Below are positions 8,269 through 16,607 of a stretch of DNA of 36,725 nucleotides, in pieces. This DNA is from Verrucomicrobiota bacterium (GTDB lineage: Bacteria > Verrucomicrobiota > Verrucomicrobiia > Chthoniobacterales > Terrimicrobiaceae), in contig VFJO01000268.1 of assembly GCA_009886045.1 (NCBI GenBank), positions 1 through 36,725 of the forward strand. Reading direction: 5' to 3'. The notes beneath the pieces are model-generated. The model searched no databases. It was not told the DNA's origin and saw only the letters and a list, made by a program, of their open reading frames with translations. Made by a program: the position numbers and the translations under genes. Positions within the stretch are counted from its first letter, which is position 1. Each line of letters opens with the position of its first letter.

Positions 8269-9537
8269 TTAGTTTTGGGCCTGTAAGACCGCTGCATCGT
8301 TGGCGATGAGGGCTTCGAACTCGCGAAGGCTGGGGTTGATGATGCGGGGTTCCCCACAGTGGCCGTGGATGGCTTCTTGAGTTTTGAGGCCGTGGCCGGT
8401 GATGCAAAGCACGATGCTCTCGTTGCGCGGGATTTTTCCGCTTTCGATGAGCTTGCGCGCACAGGCGACCGTGACGCCGCCAGCGGTCTCGGCGAAAATG
8501 CCGGCGTATTCTGCGAGTTCGCGGATGCCTTTGATGACTTCTTCGTCGGTGCAATCCTCCGCGCTGCCGCCTGTCTCATTCATGCTACGGATCGCGTAGT
8601 AGCCATCAGCTGGAGTTCCGATGGCAAGGGATTTCACAATCGTATCGGGTTTTGAGACCGGCTTGACGATGTCGCTATTTTTCTTCTTGGCCTCGGAGAT
8701 CGGGGAGCATCCGCTGGCTTGTGTGCCATGGACCGAGAAGGGTTGTTCCTCGAGGATGCCGACTTTGATAAATTCTTTGTAGGCTTTGTGGATTTTGGTG
8801 AGAAGCGAGCCGCTGGCCATCGGGATCACGGTGTGGCGCGGGAGCTTCCAGCCGAGTTGCTCGGCGATTTCGAAGCCCATGCTCTTGGAGCCCTCGGCGT
8901 AGTAGGGGCGGAGGTTCACATTCACAAACCCCCATCCGTATTTTCCAGCGATCTCGGAGCAAAGGCGGTTCACTTGATCGTAGGCGCCTTCGATGGCGAT
9001 GACTTGGGTGCCATAGACAAGGGAACCGACAATTTTGCTTTTCTCTAAATTTGCGGGAATGAGGACATAGCTGGTGAGCCCGGCAGCAGCGGCATTTGCG
9101 GCGACCGAGTTGGCGAGGTTGCCTGTGGAGGCGCAGGCTACGATTTTAAAGCCGAGTTCGCAGGCCCGGCTGAGGGCGACCGATACGACGCGGTCTTTGA
9201 ACGAGAGGGTGGGGTAGTTGACCGTATCGTTTTTGATATAAAGCTCATCGACCCCGAGGTGCTTGGCGAGGCGGTCAGCCCGGACGAGCGGGGTGAATCC
9301 AACTTGAGCCCCCACGGTTGGGGCGCCATCGATCGGCAGCAACTCGCGGTAGCGCCACATGGTCTGCGGACGCGACGCAATGACATCGCGATTGATGTGT
9401 TTTGCGATGAGGTCGTAGTCGTAGGCTGCTTCAAGGGGGCCAAAATCAAATTCGCAAATGTGGATCGCTTCTTTTGGGTACAGGCGTCCGCATTCCCGGC
9501 ATTTTAGGTTCGAAAAGAATGTCTGTTGTTCGCTCAT
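8269..9537 (-). CDS. thrC: Threonine synthase with N-terminal zinc-ribbon-like segment
   Basis: Converts O-phospho-L-homoserine to L-threonine using PLP. The 422-residue protein opens with a Cys cluster (Cys13, Cys16, Cys28, in LKCRECGRLYPKEAIHIC) seen in cyanobacterial and other long-form ThrC proteins. The fold-type-II PLP core follows: NYPTLSFKDR with the Schiff-base Lys at 114, then ASTGNLANS for phosphate and cofactor binding, and the glycine-rich ETAGGVTVA further on. ATG 9537 is chosen over an in-frame TTG at 9558, which would add only seven residues; an A/G-rich GAGAAAAG lies about ten bases upstream of the ATG. It is first in a probable four-gene unit with the sulfur carrier, sugar dehydrogenase and pseudopilin-like gene. 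A related PLP enzyme that uses the adjacent carrier as sulfur donor is a less likely reading. Confidence 0.92.
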   Translation of the reverse strand: MSEQQTFFSNLKCRECGRLYPKEAIHICEFDFGPLEAAYDYDLIAKHINRDVIASRPQTMWRYRELLPIDGAPTVGAQVGFTPLVRADRLAKHLGVDELYIKNDTVNYPTLSFKDRVVSVALSRACELGFKIVACASTGNLANSVAANAAAAGLTSYVLIPANLEKSKIVGSLVYGTQVIAIEGAYDQVNRLCSEIAGKYGWGFVNVNLRPYYAEGSKSMGFEIAEQLGWKLPRHTVIPMASGSLLTKIHKAYKEFIKVGILEEQPFSVHGTQASGCSPISEAKKKNSDIVKPVSKPDTIVKSLAIGTPADGYYAIRSMNETGGSAEDCTDEEVIKGIRELAEYAGIFAETAGGVTVACARKLIESGKIPRNESIVLCITGHGLKTQEAIHGHCGEPRIINPSLREFEALIANDAAVLQAQN

Positions 9538-9861
9538 GGATGGATTTTCTTTTCTCAACGAGAGCGGACGAGCGATGGGACACCTGCGGATTGGCTTATG
9601 TCCTTCTCATCTTTCCCAGGTTATTACTTTCGTAATTTCCCAAGCTGGATTTGGCACCTAGGCCTGGGTGGGATGTTTCCATCACACTTCAGCGGTTGCC
9701 GTGGCTTCACAGGGCCAGTCCCTCTGCCACTCTCGATAAGATACACCTCATTCTGCGGTGGAGCGCCGCTTCGTCAAGGAGAAATTTTCGGCATAACTGC
9801 TTTTCTCATCGCAGGGCGGATGGGTAGGGTGTTGATTGGAGGCTGTCGTTAACAAAGCTCC
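9538..9861. other. Divergent intergenic region between thrC and the acetyltransferase
   Basis: This spacer must hold the promoter(s) for thrC (leftward) and for the acetyltransferase (rightward). I see no credible coding sequence, no tRNA-like or riboswitch-like fold, and no -35/-10 pair strong enough to call. Confidence 0.5.
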
Positions 9862-10392
9862 GTGGACCTTTCGCTCTACCAGAATCCTGAATTTTCCAGA
9901 GGTGCTCCTTTTTGGAAGGAAGTGCTGTGGTGGTTTGCGCGAACGATTTTTTTTGAGCCATGGTTTCCCCAACCATCACGCTTGCGTTGTGCGGTGCTTC
10001 GAGCCTTCGGAGCCAAGATCGGGCGCGGTGTGGTGATCCGCTCGCAGGTGAACATCAATTTCCCTTGGCGGTTGGAAATCGGCGACCATGTGTGGATCGG
10101 CGAAGAGGTGATGATTCTCAGCCTAGACCGAGTGCGGATCGAATCTCACGTGTGCATCTCCCAGCGAGCCTTCCTTTGCACGGGCTCTCACAAATTTAAA
10201 AAAGAAACCTTCGATCTTGTGACCAAGCCCATAGTCGTGGAGGGGGGATGTTGGATCGCCGCTGGAGCCTTCATCGGGCCCGGTGTCACGTTGCACCGGA
10301 ATACCGTTTGTGCTGCTGGGGCCGTGGTGATGAGGGACGCGGGGCCAGATGCGGTTGTGGCGGGAAATCCTGCTGCAGTGCGTGAGGCCTGA
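9862..10392 (+). CDS. WcaF-type O-acetyltransferase (left-handed beta-helix)
   Basis: 176 residues matching the putative colanic-acid acetyltransferase WcaF group: the N-terminal phrase DLSLYQNPEFSRGAPFWKEV is typical, followed by hexapeptide-repeat coils (IGRGVVIRSQVNINFP, IGDHVWIGEEVMI, GGCWIAAGAFIGPGVTLHRN) and a closing VAGNPAAV. These enzymes move an acetyl group from acetyl-CoA to a sugar of an exopolysaccharide or lipid-linked repeat unit in the cytoplasm. The start is GTG at 9862; an in-frame stop four codons upstream excludes any earlier start. His in CTGSHKFK is the likely catalytic base. It precedes hisS by 84 bases; no polysaccharide gene is adjacent. Confidence 0.88.
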   Translation: MDLSLYQNPEFSRGAPFWKEVLWWFARTIFFEPWFPQPSRLRCAVLRAFGAKIGRGVVIRSQVNINFPWRLEIGDHVWIGEEVMILSLDRVRIESHVCISQRAFLCTGSHKFKKETFDLVTKPIVVEGGCWIAAGAFIGPGVTLHRNTVCAAGAVVMRDAGPDAVVAGNPAAVREA

Positions 10393-10460
10393 TTTGCGGC
10401 TTTGCAGGAGCAGTTGAAACAGGCAGAATCCGGCGATGGTTTTGAGCAATTCGATTCAAC

Positions 10461-10465
10461 GGAGG
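10461..10465 (+). promoter_or_regulatory. Ribosome binding site deciding the hisS start
   Basis: GGAGG lies 8 bases before GTG 10474 and 11 before ATG 10477. It supports a start here and argues against a TTG at 10402 that would add 25 unrelated residues. Confidence 0.7.
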
Positions 10466-10476
10466 TGTGTCGCGTG

Positions 10477-11727
10477 ATGCAGGCCCTGCCGGGGTTCCGC
10501 GATTTTTACCCTGAGGATTGCGCGCGTCGTAACCACATCGTGTCAATCTGGCGGGAGGTCGCGAAGCGTTATGGGTTTGTGGAATTCGACGGCCCTGTGC
10601 TCGAAAGTACCGATCTCTATCGCAAGAAAAACGAGGAGGGAGCCGAGATTCTCGAGCAGCTTTATTCTTTCGCCGACCGCGGAGGACGTGAGGTTGCCCT
10701 GCGTCCCGAAATGACGCCCACCCTCGCGCGCATGGTCGCCGCTCGCGAGAAGCACTATCGCAAGCCGATGAAGTGGTTTTGCGTATCGAATTTCTTCCGC
10801 CACGAACGCCAGCAGAAAGGTCGCCTGCGTGAGTTTTTGCAGTTCAATGCCGACATCATCGGTGAGAGTTCCCCACAAGCGGATGCGGAGACCATCGCGC
10901 TGGCGATCGATCTGATGCGCGCGTTTGGCTTTACTGCGGAGAACTTCGTTGTCCGTTTGAGCGATCGCAAGGCTTGGATGGACTTTCTGGCATCTCGCGG
11001 CTGTGACGACGCCTCTTGCCGCATCGCGCTGGCCTGCGCAGACAAGCTTGAGCGCGAACCGGAGGAGAAGCTCAATTCCAAGTTGGCTCCGACCGGCCTC
11101 ACGGTTGCCGACCTGAAGGGCTTTATTGCGGCAGGCAGTCCCGAGGCGTTTGGGCCTGCCATGGACGCCCTCGCCGCGCGCGGGCTCACGGGTTTTGTTC
11201 AGCCCGACCTCTCGATCGTTCGCGGCCTTGCTTATTACACCGGGGTGGTCTTCGAAATCTTCGATCGCTCAAAAAATCTCCGTGCCTTGGCCGGTGGCGG
11301 ACGCTACGACGGGCTCATCAAGGGGCTGAGTGACGGTAGCGTGGATCTCCCGGCCATCGGATTCGGCATGGGCGATGTCGTACTTGGCCATCTGATTGAC
11401 GAGACTCCCGCTGCAAGTTTGCAGCTGCAATCGGCACTCGCGGCTTCATGCGACGTCTATGTTATTATCGCGGACGAATCCAAGCGCTCCGAGGCTCTCC
11501 ACATCATCCAATCCTGCCGCGAGCTTGGTCTCACGACCGACTTCCCGCTGAAGGCTTCCAAAATCGGCAAACAATTCCAAGAAGCCGAAAATCTCGGAGC
11601 CTTCCATGCCGTCGTGGTCGGCCAAGAATGGCCGCTCGTAAAACTCAAACACCTCGCCACTCGCTCCGAAGAAACCCTCGAACACACCGCACTGGCTTCG
11701 AAACTTAAAACTCAATTTAAAACCTAA
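10477..11727 (+). CDS. hisS: Histidyl-tRNA synthetase
   Basis: Class II aminoacyl-tRNA synthetase charging tRNA-His. From the ATG it has 416 residues. Motif 1 is LPGFRDFYPEDCARRNHIV at the N-terminus; motif 2 is FCVSNFFRHERQQKGRLREF; the HisA signature is RGLAYYTGVVFEIF; motif 3 is in LAGGGRYDGLI...AIGFGMGDV. A C-terminal anticodon-binding domain follows (DVYVIIADESKRSEALHI onward). The start is ATG 10477 or the adjacent GTG 10474, both served by the same GGAGG. aspS begins nine bases after the stop, giving the common hisS-aspS arrangement. Confidence 0.96.
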   Translation: MQALPGFRDFYPEDCARRNHIVSIWREVAKRYGFVEFDGPVLESTDLYRKKNEEGAEILEQLYSFADRGGREVALRPEMTPTLARMVAAREKHYRKPMKWFCVSNFFRHERQQKGRLREFLQFNADIIGESSPQADAETIALAIDLMRAFGFTAENFVVRLSDRKAWMDFLASRGCDDASCRIALACADKLEREPEEKLNSKLAPTGLTVADLKGFIAAGSPEAFGPAMDALAARGLTGFVQPDLSIVRGLAYYTGVVFEIFDRSKNLRALAGGGRYDGLIKGLSDGSVDLPAIGFGMGDVVLGHLIDETPAASLQLQSALAASCDVYVIIADESKRSEALHIIQSCRELGLTTDFPLKASKIGKQFQEAENLGAFHAVVVGQEWPLVKLKHLATRSEETLEHTALASKLKTQFKT

Positions 11728-11736
11728 AACTCTGCT

Positions 11737-13512
11737 ATGTCCTACCGCACTCACCATTGCAACGCCCTGCGCTCCGAACATTCCGGCCAAGAAGTCACTC
11801 TATGTGGATGGGTTTCCTCTCGTCGCGACCATGGTGGCCTCATTTTTATAGACCTCCGCGACCGCGAGGGAGTGACGCAGGTCGTCTTCCGTCCTGAGGA
11901 GCAAGCCGAAGCGTCTAAAAAATCCCACGAACTCCGCAGTGAAGATGTGATCCGAGTGGCAGGCAAAGTCTCTCCTCGCCTGGCTGGGACTGAGAACGCG
12001 AAGCTCGGCACGGGCGCGATCGAAGTCGTCGCTTCCGCGCTCGACATCCTGAACCCCGCCGAAGTCCTGCCATTCCAGTTGGACGATAAGGTTTCCAACG
12101 AAGACCTCCGGCTCACTTACCGCTACCTCGATTTGCGTCGAGAGCAAATGAGCCGCAACCTGCGCCTTCGCCACCGCGTGGTTAAAACCATGCGCGATGT
12201 GATGGACTCCGAGGGCTTTCTCGAAATCGAAACACCGATCCTCTCGAAGAGCACACCCGAAGGGGCCCGCGACTTTCTCGTGCCATCCCGCCTCACTCCA
12301 GGTTCCTTCTATGCCCTGCCGCAGGCTCCGCAGCAATACAAGCAACTCCTCATGGTCGCCGGTGTGGAAAAGTATTTCCAGATCGCCCGCTGTTTCCGCG
12401 ATGAAGACCTCCGCGCGGACCGTCAGCCCGAGTTCACTCAGCTCGACGTCGAAGCCTCGTTCGTCACACAGGACGACATCCTCGGCCTTATGGAGAAGCT
12501 TCTCGCCACCGTCTTCCGTGAAACCAAGGGTATTGAAATTCCCACGCCCTTCCCGCGTTTGACCTACAAGGATGCGATGGGCCGATTTGGCAGCGACAAG
12601 CCCGATACGCGCTTCGGTATGGAAATCACCGACCTTGGCGACATCTTCCGCGACACGCAGTTCAAGGTCTTCCGCGGCGCTCTCGATGGCGGTGGCGTGG
12701 TCAAAGCCATCAATGCCTCCAGCCTCGCCTGCATCACCACCGGCCAGATTGAAAGCCTCACCGAACTCGCCAAACAGGCCGGCGCCAAAGGCCTCGCTTT
12801 TATCAAAGTCGAAAACGGTGAGTGGAAGTCTCCGATTGTCAAATTCTTCACCGACGCTGAAAAATCCGCCCTCACCGAGCGCCTCGCCATCAAGGAAGGT
12901 GACCTCATTTTGTTCGGCGCCGACACGTGGGAGACCGCCTGTGAGACTCTTGGCCGGGTGCGCCTACGCGTCGCCGATATGCTCGATACACTTAAGGGCT
13001 CGACCGCTTTGAATTTCCTCTGGGTCGTTGATTTTCCGCTCCTCGCCTGGAGCGATGAAGAGCAAAAATGGAACGCCGTCCACCACCCATTTACTCGCCC
13101 TTGTGCCGATGATGCCGCCCTTCTCGAGTCTGGCGAGTACGGCAAAATCCGTGCCGTGGCTTACGATGTCGTTCTCAATGGTGTCGAAATCGGCGGCGGA
13201 AGCCTCCGAATCCACGAATCCGATCTGCAATCCAAGATGTTTTCCGTCCTCGGCGTCAACGAGGAGAAACAACAACTCCTCTTCGGCCACATTCTCAAAG
13301 CCTTCAAATTCGGCGCTCCTCCCCATGGTGGCATCGCCCTCGGATTGGATCGCTTGGTCATGCTCATCGCCGGCGAAGATAGCATTCGCGACGTCATAGC
13401 ATTTCCCAAAAACAATCGAGGCGTGGAAATGATGACCAGCTCGCCCGCCGAAGCCGATTTCAAGCAACTCCGCGAACTCTCGATTCAAAGCACGATAAAA
13501 AAACCGAGCTAA
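11737..13512 (+). CDS. aspS: Aspartyl-tRNA synthetase, predicted non-discriminating (Asp/Asn)
   Basis: A 591-residue bacterial-type class IIb synthetase: N-terminal OB-fold anticodon domain (GWVSSRRDHGGLIFIDLRD), catalytic core with motif 2 in FQIARCFRDEDLRADRQPEF, the GAD insertion (about 290-410), and motif 3 GIALGLDRLVMLIAGEDSI. Two specificity positions differ from E. coli AspRS: His32 in RRDHGG where E. coli has Leu, and Gly84 in RLAGTEN where E. coli has Lys. In studied enzymes His/Gly at these sites marks a non-discriminating AspRS that also makes Asp-tRNA-Asn for GatCAB amidation. That assignment is an inference by alignment from memory; gatCAB is not in the window. Cotranscribed with hisS. 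Confidence 0.95.
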   Translation: MSYRTHHCNALRSEHSGQEVTLCGWVSSRRDHGGLIFIDLRDREGVTQVVFRPEEQAEASKKSHELRSEDVIRVAGKVSPRLAGTENAKLGTGAIEVVASALDILNPAEVLPFQLDDKVSNEDLRLTYRYLDLRREQMSRNLRLRHRVVKTMRDVMDSEGFLEIETPILSKSTPEGARDFLVPSRLTPGSFYALPQAPQQYKQLLMVAGVEKYFQIARCFRDEDLRADRQPEFTQLDVEASFVTQDDILGLMEKLLATVFRETKGIEIPTPFPRLTYKDAMGRFGSDKPDTRFGMEITDLGDIFRDTQFKVFRGALDGGGVVKAINASSLACITTGQIESLTELAKQAGAKGLAFIKVENGEWKSPIVKFFTDAEKSALTERLAIKEGDLILFGADTWETACETLGRVRLRVADMLDTLKGSTALNFLWVVDFPLLAWSDEEQKWNAVHHPFTRPCADDAALLESGEYGKIRAVAYDVVLNGVEIGGGSLRIHESDLQSKMFSVLGVNEEKQQLLFGHILKAFKFGAPPHGGIALGLDRLVMLIAGEDSIRDVIAFPKNNRGVEMMTSSPAEADFKQLRELSIQSTIKKPS

Positions 13513-13553
13513 TCACCAGAGTTCCCAAGCTGGAGTCCCCATCGAGAAAAGAA

Positions 13554-13625
13554 TGGGCAGTGAGGGGATCGAACCCCCGACCAATAGTGTGTAAAACTAC
13601 CGCTCTACCGCTGAGCTAACTGCCC
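13554..13625 (-). tRNA. tRNA-Val (anticodon UAC)
   Basis: The reverse strand folds into a full cloverleaf: acceptor GGGCAGT paired with ACTGCCC and discriminator A, D-arm GCTC/GAGC, anticodon stem GTAGT/ACTAT closing the loop TTTACAC (anticodon TAC), and T-arm with GGTTCGATCC. The CCA end is not encoded. It lies convergent to the end of aspS. Confidence 0.95.
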
Positions 13626-13845
13626 GAAGAAAATGAAGCCGATGAACCAATGTCGACTCTGTACTCATTATGATTTTCCATGCCCCTGCTGCAATAAATT
13701 TCAACTGTTTTTTTAGGATCGGAGCGGATTGAGATCTCTGCAATGGGTCTTAAGTTGTGCATTTGCTAAGCAGCACGTGATTCGATAATGAAAAGCGAGT
13801 GTCTCCTTTGAATTCTCCCGTCCGCGTTTTGGTCTTCACTTTCGC

Positions 13846-15345
13846 ATGACTCCTAAATTGCCCAAAAGCTGGGATACCGCTCTGGCGATTCTGTTGCTAG
13901 TCGTAGCTTGGGCCTGCCTCTACCTGCCACATTTGCGAACGAATCCGGGCTGGTATGGTGACGAGACCCTGACTTTGATGATCGGAAAGTCCCTCTATGA
14001 GGGGCAGGGCGCTGATCGCGCCATGCAAGCGACATTTTGGCATCCGAGTTACGCCTATCAGCCGGGTTACGCTTGGGCGGTTGGGCTGGCTTCGGTGGGA
14101 ACGGGCGGTGATATCTTGGGCGGTCGCGCGCTGAATACACTGATTGCGCTATCTATTGCATTGTGCCTGTATCTTTTCGGCATCAAGATTTTTGGAAAGT
14201 CTCCGGCCCTTCTCTCAGCACTGATTTTCCTCTCCTACGAACAATCTGTGGTGCATTTTCGATGGATTTATTCGCACAATGCCGTTGCACTGGGATTTGT
14301 CATCGCAGTTTTATTTTTAATTCGCAAAGCCTCAGTGCGAAGCGATCTGGCGATTGGCTTTGGTTTGACCATCGCAGCCTTGAGCCATCCGCTTTTTATC
14401 CATGGATCCATTGCAGCTTGGTTATGTCGTATCAAGCGACCGCTCTCTTGGCTTCGAATGGCGTTTTTTCCGACATTGGCCATCATAGCTCTGACGCTAT
14501 GGACATGGACGCGACTCACCAACAAAAACTGGCTTGCTGAGGATTTTTCAAGTTTGGGGCAGTTCTACGCTCAATTCAGCAAGGATAATGGCTCTGGGCT
14601 CCAGTCCCTGAAAAATGTTTTCTTCTTTTATTCGCAGGACTTTTTTCACTTAGGAGCCTTTGTTTGCGCCTTGATCTGCTGTTGGAGACGATTTCGTGTC
14701 ATTCCACTTTTTCTAGCGGTTGTCTCTGGGCTACTGCTTCAAAATCGGCAAAATCTCACGGTTTTTTATTATCAGGCCGTTGTTTTTCTTCCCATACTGG
14801 CACTCGCTTATGCGGGAGCTTTGAAGCTTTTGCTTGTTTATCTGCGGGCGATTGCAGGCCGCTCTTCTCGAGTTGCCGCGCTTGTAGCTTTTATCATTCC
14901 CGCCATTCTTTTTGGTAGTTCTTTTCCCAAGTCGTTCAATAGCAGCATAACGCCTCGCAATCAATTTTGGGTCACACAGAATCCCGCTGAGGTGGAGACC
15001 GCAGCCGTATGGATCAACTCCCATGTTTCGCAGACAGACCTTGTCGTATGCCACCAGAATATCGGTTGGCTTCTCAATTGCCGCACAACGGACTTCATGC
15101 AGGCCACAGCGTGGAGTGGTAGACCGACTTTTACTTTTGAAGTGCTTCCCGCAAAAGAAAGGTTTTTATTTCCTGCTGACATTTCCTCTGCGAAATATGT
15201 TGTTATTGGAGACATCGACCAACGCTGGACATTTGGGCAACCAAATCTTGGTTGGATTTTAGAAAAACTCGAGAATGAAAAATGGCCTGTAAAATGGCAG
15301 GGCGACAACTACTTGATCGTTAAAAATCCAGTGATATTGGACTGA
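13846..15345 (+). CDS. GT-C-fold membrane glycosyltransferase (ArnT/PMT-like)
   Basis: A 499-residue integral membrane protein. After a first helix (TALAILLLVVAWACLYLPH) the first periplasmic loop carries WYGDE at about residues 37-41, the acidic motif at which GT-C enzymes (ArnT, PMT/Alg9-like) bind the polyprenyl-phosphate sugar donor. About ten further hydrophobic segments follow to residue ~365, then a soluble C-terminal domain (~130 residues). The enzyme should transfer a sugar from a lipid-phosphate carrier to a glycan, lipid or protein on the periplasmic side. It is the first of three closely spaced genes; the fusion protein two genes on has a domain that could make its lipid-linked donor. 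Acceptor and sugar are unknown. Confidence 0.82.
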   Translation: MTPKLPKSWDTALAILLLVVAWACLYLPHLRTNPGWYGDETLTLMIGKSLYEGQGADRAMQATFWHPSYAYQPGYAWAVGLASVGTGGDILGGRALNTLIALSIALCLYLFGIKIFGKSPALLSALIFLSYEQSVVHFRWIYSHNAVALGFVIAVLFLIRKASVRSDLAIGFGLTIAALSHPLFIHGSIAAWLCRIKRPLSWLRMAFFPTLAIIALTLWTWTRLTNKNWLAEDFSSLGQFYAQFSKDNGSGLQSLKNVFFFYSQDFFHLGAFVCALICCWRRFRVIPLFLAVVSGLLLQNRQNLTVFYYQAVVFLPILALAYAGALKLLLVYLRAIAGRSSRVAALVAFIIPAILFGSSFPKSFNSSITPRNQFWVTQNPAEVETAAVWINSHVSQTDLVVCHQNIGWLLNCRTTDFMQATAWSGRPTFTFEVLPAKERFLFPADISSAKYVVIGDIDQRWTFGQPNLGWILEKLENEKWPVKWQGDNYLIVKNPVILD

Positions 15346-15353
15346 CATATAAG

Positions 15354-16607
15354 ATGCATTATCAAGAAATTACATCATGTCGCCTCTGCGATAGCTCCAG
15401 ATTGGAAAAGGTTCTGCACCTTGGAAATCAAAAACTCACGGGTGTCTTTCCTCGCACTCTGGATGATGACTTAATTTCTGGTCCTTTGGAACTTGTGCGA
15501 TGTGTTCCCGATGGCGAACTATCCTGTGGCTTGCTTCAACTTCGCCATTCCTACCCACAAGCTGCGATGTATGGGGAAAATTACGGCTATCGGTCTGGCC
15601 TGAATCAATCGATGGTGAGGCACTTGGAAGGAAAGACCAAGCGTCTTTTAAATCTTGTGCATCCCTCGGAAGGAAGTCTGCTGGTAGATATCGGCAGCAA
15701 TGACGGCACTTTGCTGAACTCTTACCCAAAGAATTTCCGGCGTGCAGGTATCGACCCAATTGCCAAAAAATTCTCCCGCTTTTACGATCCCTCAATTGAA
15801 ATTGTGCCCGACTTTTTCTCGGCAGAGACATGGAATCGGAATCTCGGACAGGGCAAGGCCGCTGTTATCACCTCGGTTGCGATGTTTTATGATCTGGAAC
15901 GACCGATCGAGTTCGTTGAAGAAATCGCAGCACATCTGGCTCCGGAAGGCGTCTGGCATTTTGAACAAAGCTACATGCCGCTCATGCTTAAGAACATGGC
16001 TTATGACACCATCTGCCACGAACATATTGAATACTACGCCCTGCGCCAGATTCATTGGGCGCTTCGCAAGTGTGGCTTGAAGATCATAGCCTTAGAATCC
16101 AGCGATGTGAATGGTGGTAGCCTTGCCGTTACGGCGGCCCTGTCGAACTCTTGCTACCCGGAAGCATCAGAGATGGTGCACTCCCTTCTCAATCAAGAAA
16201 AAGCACAAGGATTGGATGAAATGACACCGTTTTTTGAATTTCGGGATAGTGTTTTCCGTCACAGAGATGCTTTAAAAGCCGCCATCAAAGTTTTTCAAGA
16301 TTCTGGATTGAAAGTCCTTGGATACGGTGCATCGACAAAGGGGAATGTGATCCTGCAGTTTTGTGAGTTCACGAAAGTAGATATTGCGATGATTGGAGAG
16401 GTCAACCCCGATAAATTCGGCGCAGTGACACCGGGACCACATATTCCTATTGTGTCAGAGCAAGTTATGCACAATGAAAAGCCTGATATCCTGCTTGTGC
16501 TTCCCTGGCACTTCCGTGAATCAATCATCGAACGCGAGCACGATTTTATCCAACGCGGCGGCCGATTGCTTTTTCCCCTACCCCAAATCGAATTGTTTCC
16601 TGCTTGA
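15354..16607 (+). CDS. SAM-dependent sugar C-methyltransferase-like protein
   Basis: 417 residues with the three-part layout of NDP-hexose C-methyltransferases (TylCIII/CloU type). An N-terminal zinc-binding domain has Cys9, Cys12, Cys50 and Cys58. A Rossmann methyltransferase core has DIGSNDGTLL at residues 112-120 and the active-site phrase CHEHIEYYALRQ. A C-terminal domain has GYGASTKGN. Such enzymes add a branch methyl to a nucleotide-linked 4-keto hexose; close relatives act on other keto sugars. It starts eight bases after the GT-C gene, and its stop overlaps the next start (TTGA), so it is embedded in the glycan operon. It implies that the surface glycan contains a branched or otherwise modified deoxysugar. 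Confidence 0.88.
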   Translation: MHYQEITSCRLCDSSRLEKVLHLGNQKLTGVFPRTLDDDLISGPLELVRCVPDGELSCGLLQLRHSYPQAAMYGENYGYRSGLNQSMVRHLEGKTKRLLNLVHPSEGSLLVDIGSNDGTLLNSYPKNFRRAGIDPIAKKFSRFYDPSIEIVPDFFSAETWNRNLGQGKAAVITSVAMFYDLERPIEFVEEIAAHLAPEGVWHFEQSYMPLMLKNMAYDTICHEHIEYYALRQIHWALRKCGLKIIALESSDVNGGSLAVTAALSNSCYPEASEMVHSLLNQEKAQGLDEMTPFFEFRDSVFRHRDALKAAIKVFQDSGLKVLGYGASTKGNVILQFCEFTKVDIAMIGEVNPDKFGAVTPGPHIPIVSEQVMHNEKPDILLVLPWHFRESIIEREHDFIQRGGRLLFPLPQIELFPA

